Below are positions 1 through 9,964 of a stretch of 64,000 bases of DNA, piece by piece. The notes below the pieces were generated by a model. It did no database searches, had not been told where the DNA came from, and saw only the letters and a program-made list of their open reading frames with translations. The stretch lies in contig NZ_CP035946.1 of the NCBI RefSeq assembly GCF_013177655.1, positions 1,798,001 through 1,862,000 of the forward strand, read 5' to 3'. Position 1 is the first letter of the stretch, and every line of letters begins with the position of its first letter. The stretch comes from Campylobacter canadensis. Its GTDB lineage: Bacteria; Campylobacterota; Campylobacteria; Campylobacterales; Campylobacteraceae. A program made the position numbers and the translations under genes.

Positions 1-227
1 TTGTTTTACTTGCTTGTGACTCTTAACATTGATATGTAAAATAACTTATTTTATAACATTTAAAGTATTAATAAAATTGGATTTTTTATTTAATTTCTTT
101 ATCGTTAAAAAACATAAAGATGAAATAATACATTTTTAAGCTTAAAAAATACTTAAATATATAAAAAATATTTTTATAGTGTTTTATGGTGTTTTATTTT
201 TGGAGGTGTTTTTTTGGCGGGGGGGGG
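1..227. repeat. Direct repeat copy 1: 23S rRNA promoter/leader region
   Basis: This stretch matches 7136-7369 base for base except for a 7-bp A/T insertion in the second copy, and both end in nine G. In copy 2 it is the promoter and leader of the minus-strand 23S gene. By analogy copy 1 should drive another 23S-5S unit lying left of position 1 on the minus strand. The same TATTAT hexamer and boxA-like sequence occur here (hexamer 125-130). The window edge cuts the repeat, so its full length is unknown. Confidence 0.9.
219..227. repeat. G9 homopolymer tract at repeat/phage junction
   Basis: Nine consecutive G on the plus strand mark the exact point where the rRNA-leader repeat stops and phage coding sequence begins. 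Tracts of this length are slippage-prone in Campylobacter. Here the tract lies between an in-repeat ATG (179) and the phage reading frame, so tract length decides whether they are in frame. Confidence 0.85.
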
Positions 228-229
228 TG

Positions 230-1012
230 ATGGGTGATAAGCCATATTTACGCTATGTAGCAATTATGGATAATAGAGTAAGAGATAGCCACAAAGCCTT
301 TCACGGACTTATTTTACCTAAAGAGCATTCTTTTTGGCGTAACAATTACCCACCGAATGGTTGGGGTTGTAGGTGTAAAACACAAGTATTAAGCCTTGAT
401 GAAGCTAAAGCACTTGGTTATAAAGAAAATGTTAAAGATAAAAGAAGCTCATTAAATGCTGCGGTGCGTGGATTTGATAATAATCCTATTGAGCCAAACA
501 ATGCTTTATTTAAAGTATTAGAAGAAAAGGTAAAAAGTGCCCCAGAAGAGCTAAGAGAACAAGCTAAAAAGATAATGAATAGCGCTTTTAAAGACACGCA
601 AGAACATACAAAACGTTATAGTGCGATAAAAGATAGGTTTGATTATCATCAAAAACTTATGAAAGCAAAGGGGTTAGCACCGCTTGAGTATAAAAAATTT
701 ATTAATCATAAGGTGGGTAATTTTGATGATAAGCAAAAAGCTAAAAGAGAGCAAAATCTAATTAAATTATGCGAATATAAGGGTAAGGGGGTATTTATTG
801 ATGAATATCAAATCGCAAATCATTTTTATCATACAAATATAGGTGCGGTGGATTATTCGCTAGTGCCACAAATATTAAAAGGTACAGATGAAAAAGGAAA
901 TAAAGCACATTCTATAGTTTATAAAAACATTCTTGGATTTAAATATAAGCTAGTTATAAAAGATACAAACGGAAAAATATATGTTGAATCACTTACAAAA
1001 GATGGAGAATGA
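230..1012 (+). pseudogene. Truncated Mu F-like minor head (MuF) phage protein
   Basis: The protein matches the C-terminal half of Mu F-like head morphogenesis proteins: DNRVRDSHKAFHG and then YPPNGWGCRCKTQVLS are hallmark motifs of that family. The last 80 or so residues (HSIVYKNILGFKYKLV region) resemble the nuclease-like tail domains that often end MuF proteins, but this is a loose impression. The 5' half is missing: homology starts right after the G9 tract at 219-227. An upstream in-frame ATG at 179 inside the rRNA repeat would give a 277-residue fusion, but that leader is not phage sequence. No portal or protease genes flank it, so it is a stranded prophage fragment. Confidence 0.8.
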
Positions 1013-1158
1013 TGGGTAGCTGGGGTCAGATAAAGGAATGCCTTGTGAGCGACACATTAATACCCTGCATAAACGCTTATCTTTTACACATTAACCCCTT
1101 AACTTTCATAGGCGCTACCTATGTAAAGGTAAAGGGCATTATAAATAAACATTATTAA
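1009..1158 (+). CDS. Small phage-associated hypothetical protein (49 aa)
   Basis: This short ORF starts with ATG ATG overlapping the MuF stop codon (ATGA type overlap) and ends 10 bases before the next gene. It contains MGSWGQIKEC near its start. Coupled placement between MuF and the tape-measure fragment argues for a real former phage gene, but I do not recognise the family. It is probably not functional given the truncated neighbours. Confidence 0.4.
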   Translation: MMGSWGQIKECLVSDTLIPCINAYLLHINPLTFIGATYVKVKGIINKHY

Positions 1159-1168
1159 GGAGAAATTA

Positions 1169-1798
1169 ATGGATTTACAGTTTGGCTTAGGGCTAAAGTT
1201 AGCCTTAGGTGGATTTGATAAGCTAAAAACCCAGCAAGAACGCTTAGAAAAGCTTGGAAAGATAGCAAAGCTTAGCACGGATAAAATGGATAAGCTAACA
1301 AAAAGCATAAATAAGCTTAACCGCCTTGATATAAAAGCAGGACTTGCTCGTGAAAAATTACAAGCATTTAAAAATGATTTAGGCAAAAACATTGCTAAAA
1401 TGGGTGCTTTAGCTGTTCCTGTAAAATTAGCTGGAGATTATGAAAGTGCTTTAGCTGATTTTAATAATGCTGCTAAGCTTGATAATGCAGGGCTTAAAGA
1501 AATGAATGAATATTTTTTAAAGCTAAGCAATCAAGTAAATATTTCTAGTAAAGAATTAGCAAATTTAGGGCAAAACATAGCAAAAATGGGTGTTCCTAAA
1601 AACGATTTAAAGGACTATTTAAGCACAGCATCTAAGCTTCAAATGGCTTTAGGATTTAGTACAGATGAAACAAGCCAAATGCTAAGTACTTTAAATACTC
1701 ATTTTTTAATAATAATCAAACTTATTAAAAACACTAAAAACTATTTATTTTTCTTATCTTTTTTAGTACTAATCTTTTATTTTTTCTTATCTTTTTAG
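1169..1798 (+). pseudogene. Truncated phage tail tape-measure protein (N-terminal part)
   Basis: The first 170 or so residues look like the start of a phage tail tape-measure protein: amphipathic Lys/Leu-rich helix, then AVPVKLAGDYESALADFNNA and a later SSKELANLGQNIAKMGVP segment, typical of TP901/Mu-type tape measures. It has a good ribosome-binding site (AAGGAG, 1157-1162). Full tape measures are usually many hundreds of residues. Here the match stops near residue 175 (about position 1695), and the rest of the frame reads antisense through the A/T-rich repeats at the 3' end of the neighbouring minus-strand gene. It is a deletion remnant. Confidence 0.75.
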
Positions 1799-1850
1799 CA
1801 TTAATCTTTTATTTTTTCTTATCTTTTTTAGCATTAATCTTATTTATATT
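1745..1850. repeat. About 33-bp tandem repeat, three imperfect copies
   Basis: A unit containing CTTATCTTTTTAGCATTAATC recurs three times (first copy TAGTACTAATC), covering the 3' end of the minus-strand DUF1090 gene and running into the broken tape-measure frame. It marks the deletion junction between them and looks like local duplication of the C-terminal Lys-rich coding end. Confidence 0.7.
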
Positions 1851-2186
1851 ATCTTGATGCTTTTGCTTTATTTTTCTTTCTTTTTCTTCTAGCTTAGCTT
1901 CTTGTGCTTTTAGTTTATCTTTAGCCTTAGTTATCTTTTGCATTTCATAAGAATGTTTTTCTTCTTCTTTTATTTGTCTTAAACTTGTGTTATCTATTAA
2001 GCCATTATTACAATTACTTTGTATTCTTTCTTTTAAAGAATTTAAATAAGTAAGCTTTTCTTGATTTATCTTTTTAGCTGATTTAGCCTTTGTGATTTGA
2101 TTATCTATTTTAGTTAATTCTACATTACATTCTGCAGCAAATAAAGTTATGTAACTTAAGCAAAAAATACTTAATATTTTTTTCAT
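1809..2186 (-). CDS. DUF1090-like periplasmic protein
   Basis: A 125-residue protein with a clear Sec signal peptide (MKKILSIFCLSYITLFAAEC, cleavage near AA-E). The mature part is a charged helix: an N-terminal Cys-Leu-Ile/Lys hairpin (ECNVELTKIDNQITKAK), a second Cys at NCNNG, and a long coiled-coil rich in Glu and Lys. This pattern fits the DUF1090 (YqjC-like) family of small periplasmic proteins of unknown function. The extreme C-terminus (NAKKDKKK) lies in a tandem repeat, so its length may vary. Start supported by an SD-like AAGGAAGACAAG upstream. Confidence 0.65.
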   Translation of the reverse strand: MKKILSIFCLSYITLFAAECNVELTKIDNQITKAKSAKKINQEKLTYLNSLKERIQSNCNNGLIDNTSLRQIKEEEKHSYEMQKITKAKDKLKAQEAKLEEKERKIKQKHQDNINKINAKKDKKK

Positions 2187-2868
2187 CTTGTCTTCCTTTT
2201 GTTTAAAATAAATTATATTATATTTATAATTTATAAATTTATTGTAATAAAAAAAGTATTTTTTTATATAAATTCTAAAAGATAAAAAATAGCTTGTTTA
2301 TTTTATTATTAATAAGCATTACATCTGTTATATTAAGTTTATTTGCTATGTTTTTTGGATTTTTATTTAAACTTTGCTCCTTTATTTTTATTTATTATTT
2401 GCTTTTGTTTTTTTATTTGTAGTGTTTGTTTTTGTTTGTTGTTTGTTTTTTTGTTTGTAGCATTTATGTAGGTGTTTGTCTAGGTATTTGCTTTTGCGAT
2501 AAGATTATTTCCTTTAAATACTCGTTATTACTTGCATATATATCATTTATTATATTTTGTACTTGATTTTGTAAGTTTTACTTTTTTGATTATATTATCT
2601 TTATAAATTAGCTTTTTATATTAGTATGAGATTTTACTTACTGCTATTGTGTTTTTTTAATGATTTCATCTTTATAGGTTGGATTTTCATCTAAGAATTT
2701 TATTAACTCATCATTATTCACGCTCTATACTCCTTTAATTTTTAAAAGAGTTTAGCCTTTTGTAAAATTTAGTTTTAGTGCTATAATCTTTAAAAAAAAG
2801 AGATTATAAAAAATATATATCTTAACCTTTAATTAAAAAGCTAAAATAATATGAATTTTATTTAAGCA

Positions 2869-2908
2869 ATCTCATACAATCTCATACAATCTCATACAAT
2901 CTCATACA
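2869..2908. repeat. 10-bp tandem repeat, four copies
   Basis: The unit AATCTCATAC is repeated four times without interruption. No gene spans it. It resembles an iteron in form, but there is no replication gene nearby, so it is recorded simply as a tandem repeat. Confidence 0.85.
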
Positions 2909-3269
2909 AAAACATTTAGCATATAAATATAAAAACACATAATTAAGCTAAGTAAAAAACCTTATATTAATCCTTAAATTAAGTAAAGAAGTTAAGCTAA
3001 TATGACTATTTATAATTTTTGTATTTAATAGTCTTTGTTTTCATTAAATAATCTAAACTTGATAAAGAGCTATTTATATATTGTCCTATTAATATCTACT
3101 TTTTAATACATAATAATTCATCTTTTAATACTTTTAATGTACTTAATATCTTTTAATATACTTAATAACTTTAAAAACTTTAATAGCTTAGCTTATTAAT
3201 AATAAAAAACAAAGTAAATTCTTATACACTTTAATAAACATAAATAAAGTATAAAAATTAAGAGCTTAA

Positions 3270-3312
3270 ATAATAAAAATAATAAAAATAATAAAAATAA
3301 TAAAAATAATAA
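3270..3312. repeat. 9-bp A/T tandem repeat
   Basis: AATAAAAAT-type units are repeated about five times directly before a longer duplicated segment. Low complexity; no function inferred. Confidence 0.75.
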
Positions 3313-3354
3313 AGATAAAAATAAAACAATAAGACAAAGATAAAATTACTAAAG
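3308..3354. repeat. 47-bp direct repeat, copy 1 (partner 3435-3481)
   Basis: The 47 bases here recur at 3435-3481 with one mismatch (C versus T in the final ATTACT/ATTATT). Both copies lie downstream of the 5S gene. The intervening 80 bp are not repeated further. Confidence 0.85.
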
Positions 3355-3434
3355 ATAATTTAATAATTTTGTAATTTCACAATAAAATTAACCAAGATAT
3401 TTAATCCAATAAAAACAAGTAAAATTATACAAGG

Positions 3435-3481
3435 AATAAAGATAAAAATAAAACAATAAGACAAAGATAAAATTATTAAAG
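3435..3481. repeat. 47-bp direct repeat, copy 2
   Basis: Second copy of the repeat at 3308-3354, one mismatch. It is closer to the 5S 3' end and may be part of the duplicated rRNA trailer. Confidence 0.85.
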
Positions 3482-3565
3482 CTATTAACAATAAAAACAA
3501 ATAAAAACGATTATAAAAAGTAGATAAATAATAAAGTCTAAAAATAAAAAAAAGAATATTAACAA

Positions 3566-3682
3566 GTCTGCAACGAGTTACTTTCCCCATGCCAGTAAGG
3601 CGTAGTATCATCACCCACAATGTGCTTAGCTTCTTGGTTCGGGATGGGACAAGGCGTTTCCACATTTGTATAATCACAGACA
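3566..3682 (-). rRNA. rrf: 5S ribosomal RNA
   Basis: The minus strand carries the conserved 5S core CCCATCCCGAACCAAGAAG followed by GGGTGATGATACTACGCC and a terminal helix near CAGAC. It lies about 225 bases downstream of the 23S gene in the same direction. A 14-bp inverted repeat (3680-3693 with 3715-3728) flanks its 5' side and probably serves processing. Ends are estimated to within a few bases. Confidence 0.9.
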
Positions 3683-3728
3683 TTGTTATTTAAATCTATT
3701 CACAAGTAATAAACTTAAATAACAATGT
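3680..3728 (-). other. Inverted repeat between 23S and 5S
   Basis: ACATTGTTATTTAA (3680-3693) pairs perfectly with TTAAATAACAATGT (3715-3728). Position just before the 5S suggests a precursor-processing hairpin. Confidence 0.7.
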
Positions 3729-3881
3729 AAGAGCAAGTAATCAACTTCTTACTAAACTTTTTAAAGCTAAAAGTGATGCAGTTATTTTAAAGGAGAGCTA
3801 AAAGAACGACTAAGACTAGACTTTGTGTCTGCCAAAGGAGTTCAACGACGCTATCGTTTAAAAAACAAGTCAATTAAAACC

Positions 3882-3899
3882 TTAGCAAGGAAGTAATGC
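3882..3899. other. 23S processing stem, 3' arm
   Basis: TTAGCAAGGAAGTAATGC is the exact reverse complement of 6974-6991, flanking the 23S gene. Such stems are the RNase III substrate that releases pre-23S. Confidence 0.85.
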
Positions 3900-3907
3900 T
3901 TATAAAG

Positions 3908-6903
<2,996 letters not shown>

Positions 6904-6973
6904 TATATAATGTTTAAATATTTTTCATAAGAAATATATTTGCATGCATTATTGTTATTTTTTATTCTAAAAC

Positions 6974-6991
6974 GCATTACTTCCTTGCTAA
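6974..6991. other. 23S processing stem, 5' arm
   Basis: GCATTACTTCCTTGCTAA pairs with 3882-3899 over 18 bp, enclosing the whole 23S gene. Its completeness shows the 23S is processed as an independent unit. Confidence 0.85.
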
Positions 6992-7244
6992 AGTTTTCTT
7001 AATCCAAGACGGAAAGCATTTGCTATTTTATATACTAGTAAAAGAATATATAAAATCGTGTCAGCAAAAGTTATAAACTTTTAAAACTTATTAATAAAGA
7101 TTAAAAGTGATTAAGTCTTTAACAAGAATATGAAATTGTTTTACTTGCTTGTGACTCTTAACATTGATATGTAAAATAACTTATTTTATAACATTTAAAG
7201 TATTAATAAAATTGGATTTTTTATTTAATTTCTTTATCGTTAAA

Positions 7245-7290
7245 AAACATAAAGATGAAATAATACATTTTTAAGCTTAAAAAATACTTA
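7245..7290 (-). promoter_or_regulatory. Stable-RNA promoter of 23S-5S with boxA-like element
   Basis: On the minus strand a TATTAT hexamer (7265-7260) is followed after six bases by CTTTATGTTTTTTAAC. The same arrangement precedes the 16S gene and the tRNA cluster. TGTTTTTTAAC resembles the E. coli boxA antitermination sequence (TGCTCTTTAACA). The predicted start lies about 350 bases upstream of the mature 23S end. Confidence 0.65.
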
Positions 7291-7360
7291 AATATATAAA
7301 AAATAAAAAATATTTTTATAGTGTTTTATGGTGTTTTATTTTTGGAGGTGTTTTTTTGGC

Positions 7361-7369
7361 GGGGGGGGG
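7361..7369. repeat. G9 homopolymer tract
   Basis: Nine G on plus close the repeated rRNA leader. On plus it is followed at once by ATAATTATG. No gene starts directly downstream, so a regulatory effect is uncertain. Confidence 0.85.
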
Positions 7370-7397
7370 ATAATTATGTATGGTGTTAAATAATACA

Positions 7398-7445
7398 TAT
7401 AAACTAAGATATAAACTAAGATATAAACTAAAATATAAACTTAAA
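7398..7445. repeat. 12-bp tandem repeat, four copies
   Basis: TATAAACTAAGA occurs twice, then as TATAAACTAAAA and TATAAACTTAAA. It lies between the 23S promoter region and the pseudopilin gene; no coding role seen. Confidence 0.85.
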
Positions 7446-7613
7446 TATATTAGTTAAGGGCTAAAAATAATAAAAATAATAAAAAGATTAAAAAACCAAG
7501 CAAGTAAAATAAAGAAGTAAAAATAATTATAAGCAAATAAATTAAAAAACATTTATACTAACTTAATTTCTTTTCTTAGATATAAAAATAAATTAAAAAC
7601 AATCTAAATTAGC

Positions 7614-8573
7614 TTAATTAAAATTAATACATTCGCTTTTATCTACTATTTTAGAAAAACCTATGTAATTAAGCTTTATGCAAATATAATCATCCTTGCT
7701 TGAAAGTTTTATATAATAGTGCTGAATACTATTAAAATCATATATATTACTTGATAAATTACCAAATTCATTAAAATAAATCGTACTAGTTTTTTTAATT
7801 TTTGCTTTATTATCATAATAATAAAAAGCAGCTTTAATAATATTTGCACTTTTACTTAAATTAGCTCTTGGGGTAAATAAGCTTTTATCTATACTAACTC
7901 CACTAAAAGGAGCTGCTATTAATAAGCTTTTATTTATATAATCTTTTACTATTTCATTTTTATCAGGATTAGAACTTGACTTACCAGCTTTGTCTGCAAA
8001 GATTGTATAGCCTATTTCTTTATTTTTAGAACAAATATATTTTTTGTATTTTGCATTATAAGTATTTGCTATACAATGAAACCTAAGTCTAAAATATTTT
8101 TTCTTATAATCATCATTATTTGCTCCATCATAAAAATCATAACTTAAAGCATTTATTTGTGCATACTTAATATCATTCATCAAAGCTCTTGCACTTTCTT
8201 CTAAGCTATTAATACTATGTATTTTAGATAATGCAACACTTGATAAGATTGCTATTATTACAATAACTATAACTAATTCTAAAAGGGTATATGCTTGTTT
8301 GTTATGTGTGAAGTTGTTTGCTTTGTTATTTAAAACCTTATTTAAGTCTTTATACTTGCCTTTGTTTGTGTTTAAAACTTTGCTTATATTTGTGTTTTTT
8401 ATTTTATTGATACTTGTTGTATTGATAGTTAGTTTTTTGATAGATTTTGTATTAATATCTTGCTTGTTGATATCTTGTTTATTAATATCTTGTTTGTTGA
8501 TATCTTTTGTATAAAAAGAATAAATAAGAAATGAATTTATGAAATTATTATTATATTTTTTAATGCTTAGCAT
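7614..8573 (-). CDS. Pseudopilin-like (prepilin N-methylation) protein with long repetitive leader
   Basis: From about residue 93 the 319-residue protein has a classic class III prepilin motif, QAYTLLELVIVIVIIAILSS, with Glu at +5 and a hydrophobic helix, followed by a Tyr/Lys-rich globular part. This resembles type II secretion/competence pseudopilins. Oddities: position -1 of the cleavage site is Ala rather than Gly, and it is preceded by 90 or more residues, including DINKQ repeated three times, where a prepilin leader is normally under 30. No ATG, GTG or TTG with a ribosome-binding site is visible nearer the motif. Either the leader is real, or the 5' end was replaced during the rearrangements here. 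Ends just before a repeat-rich region upstream of 23S. Confidence 0.7.
   Translation of the reverse strand: MLSIKKYNNNFINSFLIYSFYTKDINKQDINKQDINKQDINTKSIKKLTINTTSINKIKNTNISKVLNTNKGKYKDLNKVLNNKANNFTHNKQAYTLLELVIVIVIIAILSSVALSKIHSINSLEESARALMNDIKYAQINALSYDFYDGANNDDYKKKYFRLRFHCIANTYNAKYKKYICSKNKEIGYTIFADKAGKSSSNPDKNEIVKDYINKSLLIAAPFSGVSIDKSLFTPRANLSKSANIIKAAFYYYDNKAKIKKTSTIYFNEFGNLSSNIYDFNSIQHYYIKLSSKDDYICIKLNYIGFSKIVDKSECINFN
8451..8508. repeat. 15-bp coding tandem repeat (DINKQ x3)
   Basis: Three full copies and a partial fourth of a 15-bp unit encode Asp-Ile-Asn-Lys-Gln on the minus strand near the start of the pseudopilin-like gene. Because the unit is a multiple of three, copy-number change keeps the frame. 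Confidence 0.85.
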
Positions 8574-8902
8574 AGATATTGTTACTTAACCTTTATTTTT
8601 ATTTTATGTTTTTTAAATATTTTATATGATATTAGTAAAATAAATTAATGTAAATTAAATAATTGTATAAAAATAAAAGTTAAAGATGATGGGGGGGGGT
8701 GCATATAATTATTCTTTAATATCTAATTTTAAAGCTTCTTTATAGCTTATAATGAAGCTTTTAGCTTACACCATAGCTAATACTAAAATAACTGCTATAA
8801 AATAGAATTAACTTAAAAGTAAAACTAAATACAATAAACAATATAATTAACAATAAGAAATACTTTATATTTTCTTTACTTTAATTATAATTTTATTTAA
8901 AG
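8574..8902. other. Intergenic region with G9 tract
   Basis: About 330 bp between the isomerase gene and the pseudopilin-like gene, no coding sequence. Nine G on plus (8691-8699) are followed by TGCATATAAT, a good extended -10, reading toward the 3' end of the isomerase gene. On the minus strand the tract is 118 bases upstream of the pseudopilin-like start. Confidence 0.6.
8691..8699. repeat. G9 homopolymer tract
   Basis: Nine G on plus, directly before TGCATATAAT. Possible phase-variable promoter element, but no plus-strand gene follows. Confidence 0.85.
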
Positions 8903-9964
8903 CTAAATTCTAGCAATTCCACGCATTATCATTCTAGCACTTCTATTAATTCCTACAGATACAACAACGCCATTTTGTACTTTAACTTTTACTTCTACAA
9001 TGCCTTTTAAATGCTTAATTTTTACTATGTTTTCACCATTTTTTATTTTAAAAGCGCTAATTTTTTGTGCTAAAGAATTAGGCAAAGCTATAGCAGCAGC
9101 AATAGCAAAGAATGCACTTGCAGGGCAGCTTTTATGAATATTATAAGCACTTAAAACTCTTACTTCAATATCTGCTTCATCACTATTTAAAAGCGCTAAA
9201 ACTCTTGGAATTACAGGACTTGGAGCTAATTTTGCAAGTTTAGTAGAATTTTCTTTTACTTCTACTAAGCGAGAAAAAATATCTGCACAATTTAGCCTTT
9301 CATAATTATAATTTGCATGAATTTCTAACTCTTTTGCATCTACAAGAGTAAAAATATTTATACAATCTATTACTTCAACATAAGTATTTTTACCATCTAC
9401 TATTATTTTACCACTTGTTAAAAGACTTGGATGAATGTCTTTTATATCTATACTAATTTTACTTGAATGCGATTTTACACCTGCGATTTCATACTCGCCA
9501 ATAGGATTAAAATTACCAAATTTATCACTTTTTAGCGTAATTTGTATAATTTTATTAATATTTTTTGATTTTAAGTAAAGCAAAATTGTTGAATTTGGCT
9601 CTTTTGCTTTCATATCAAGCACAAAGGCAGCTACAGCAGCAACAATATTTCCACAAGTACCATCATTGCTACACGTTGGCGAACAAGCGCCAATTTGATA
9701 AAATTCCCAACTAGCATCTACACTCTTATCATCAAAATCAATTAGACAAACTTTATTGGTACTTGAAATTCCTCCGCCAAGTCCATCAATAGAATTAGCA
9801 TTTTCATTATCAATTAAACGCTTTAACACAGTTTCAAGGCTAATATTTAGCCTTTTTGCTGCATTTTCTACTTGCTTACGAAGACACATAAGCCCTCTAC
9901 TAGTACCACCTCTATAAACACTAACTTCTAGCTCATTGGCTTTTAAAATACTATTTTCCACCAA
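8903..9964 (-). CDS. PrpF/methylitaconate isomerase family protein
   Basis: This 353-residue protein has the family signature near the N-terminus, VYRGGTSRGL, the first catalytic-type cysteine region (SNDGTCGNIVAAVAAF, residues ~100) and the second near HKSCPASAFFAIAAA (~285). PrpF enzymes isomerise trans-aconitate-type acids (2-methylaconitate); relatives include 4-oxalomesaconate tautomerase and the methylitaconate isomerase of Eubacterium barkeri. Its start overlaps the end of the transporter gene by 22 bases, so it is the last gene of a three-gene operon with a transporter and a lyase. No prpC or prpD gene is in the window, so a plain methylcitrate cycle is not supported here; the exact substrate is open. 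Confidence 0.85.
   Translation of the reverse strand: MVENSILKANELEVSVYRGGTSRGLMCLRKQVENAAKRLNISLETVLKRLIDNENANSIDGLGGGISSTNKVCLIDFDDKSVDASWEFYQIGACSPTCSNDGTCGNIVAAVAAFVLDMKAKEPNSTILLYLKSKNINKIIQITLKSDKFGNFNPIGEYEIAGVKSHSSKISIDIKDIHPSLLTSGKIIVDGKNTYVEVIDCINIFTLVDAKELEIHANYNYERLNCADIFSRLVEVKENSTKLAKLAPSPVIPRVLALLNSDEADIEVRVLSAYNIHKSCPASAFFAIAAAIALPNSLAQKISAFKIKNGENIVKIKHLKGIVEVKVKVQNGVVVSVGINRSARMIMRGIARI

Larger units (their letters stand above)
2187..3560. other. Long non-coding stretch with decayed phage sequence and simple repeats
   Basis: No intact gene is visible in about 1.4 kb. On the minus strand near 2725-2650 a GTG-started short frame reads NNDELIKFLDENPTYKDEII and then breaks; further broken frames rich in Asn/Lys/Gln follow down to about 2420. 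The remainder is simple A/T sequence with tandem repeats. This looks like eroded prophage DNA rather than regulatory sequence. Confidence 0.6.
7136..7369. repeat. Direct repeat copy 2: 23S rRNA promoter/leader
   Basis: Second copy of the repeat at 1-227, with 7 extra A/T bases. It contains the 23S promoter, boxA-like leader element and, upstream on the minus strand, a stretch ending in nine C (G9 on plus, 7361-7369). Beyond the G tract the two copies have unrelated sequence. Confidence 0.9.

Noticed and set aside
2869-2908. Iteron-type replication origin.
   Set aside because: No replication initiator gene or DnaA-box cluster; only a short simple tandem repeat in decayed DNA.
2869-3481. CRISPR array.
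   Set aside because: Repeats are contiguous or low complexity without regular unique spacers and no cas gene is present.
3360-3683. 107-residue minus-strand ORF.
   Set aside because: Starts inside 5S rRNA and runs into A/T repeats; not a gene.
8299-8514. 71-residue Leu/Ser-rich plus-strand ORF.
   Set aside because: It is the complement of the DINKQ repeat region of the pseudopilin-like gene.
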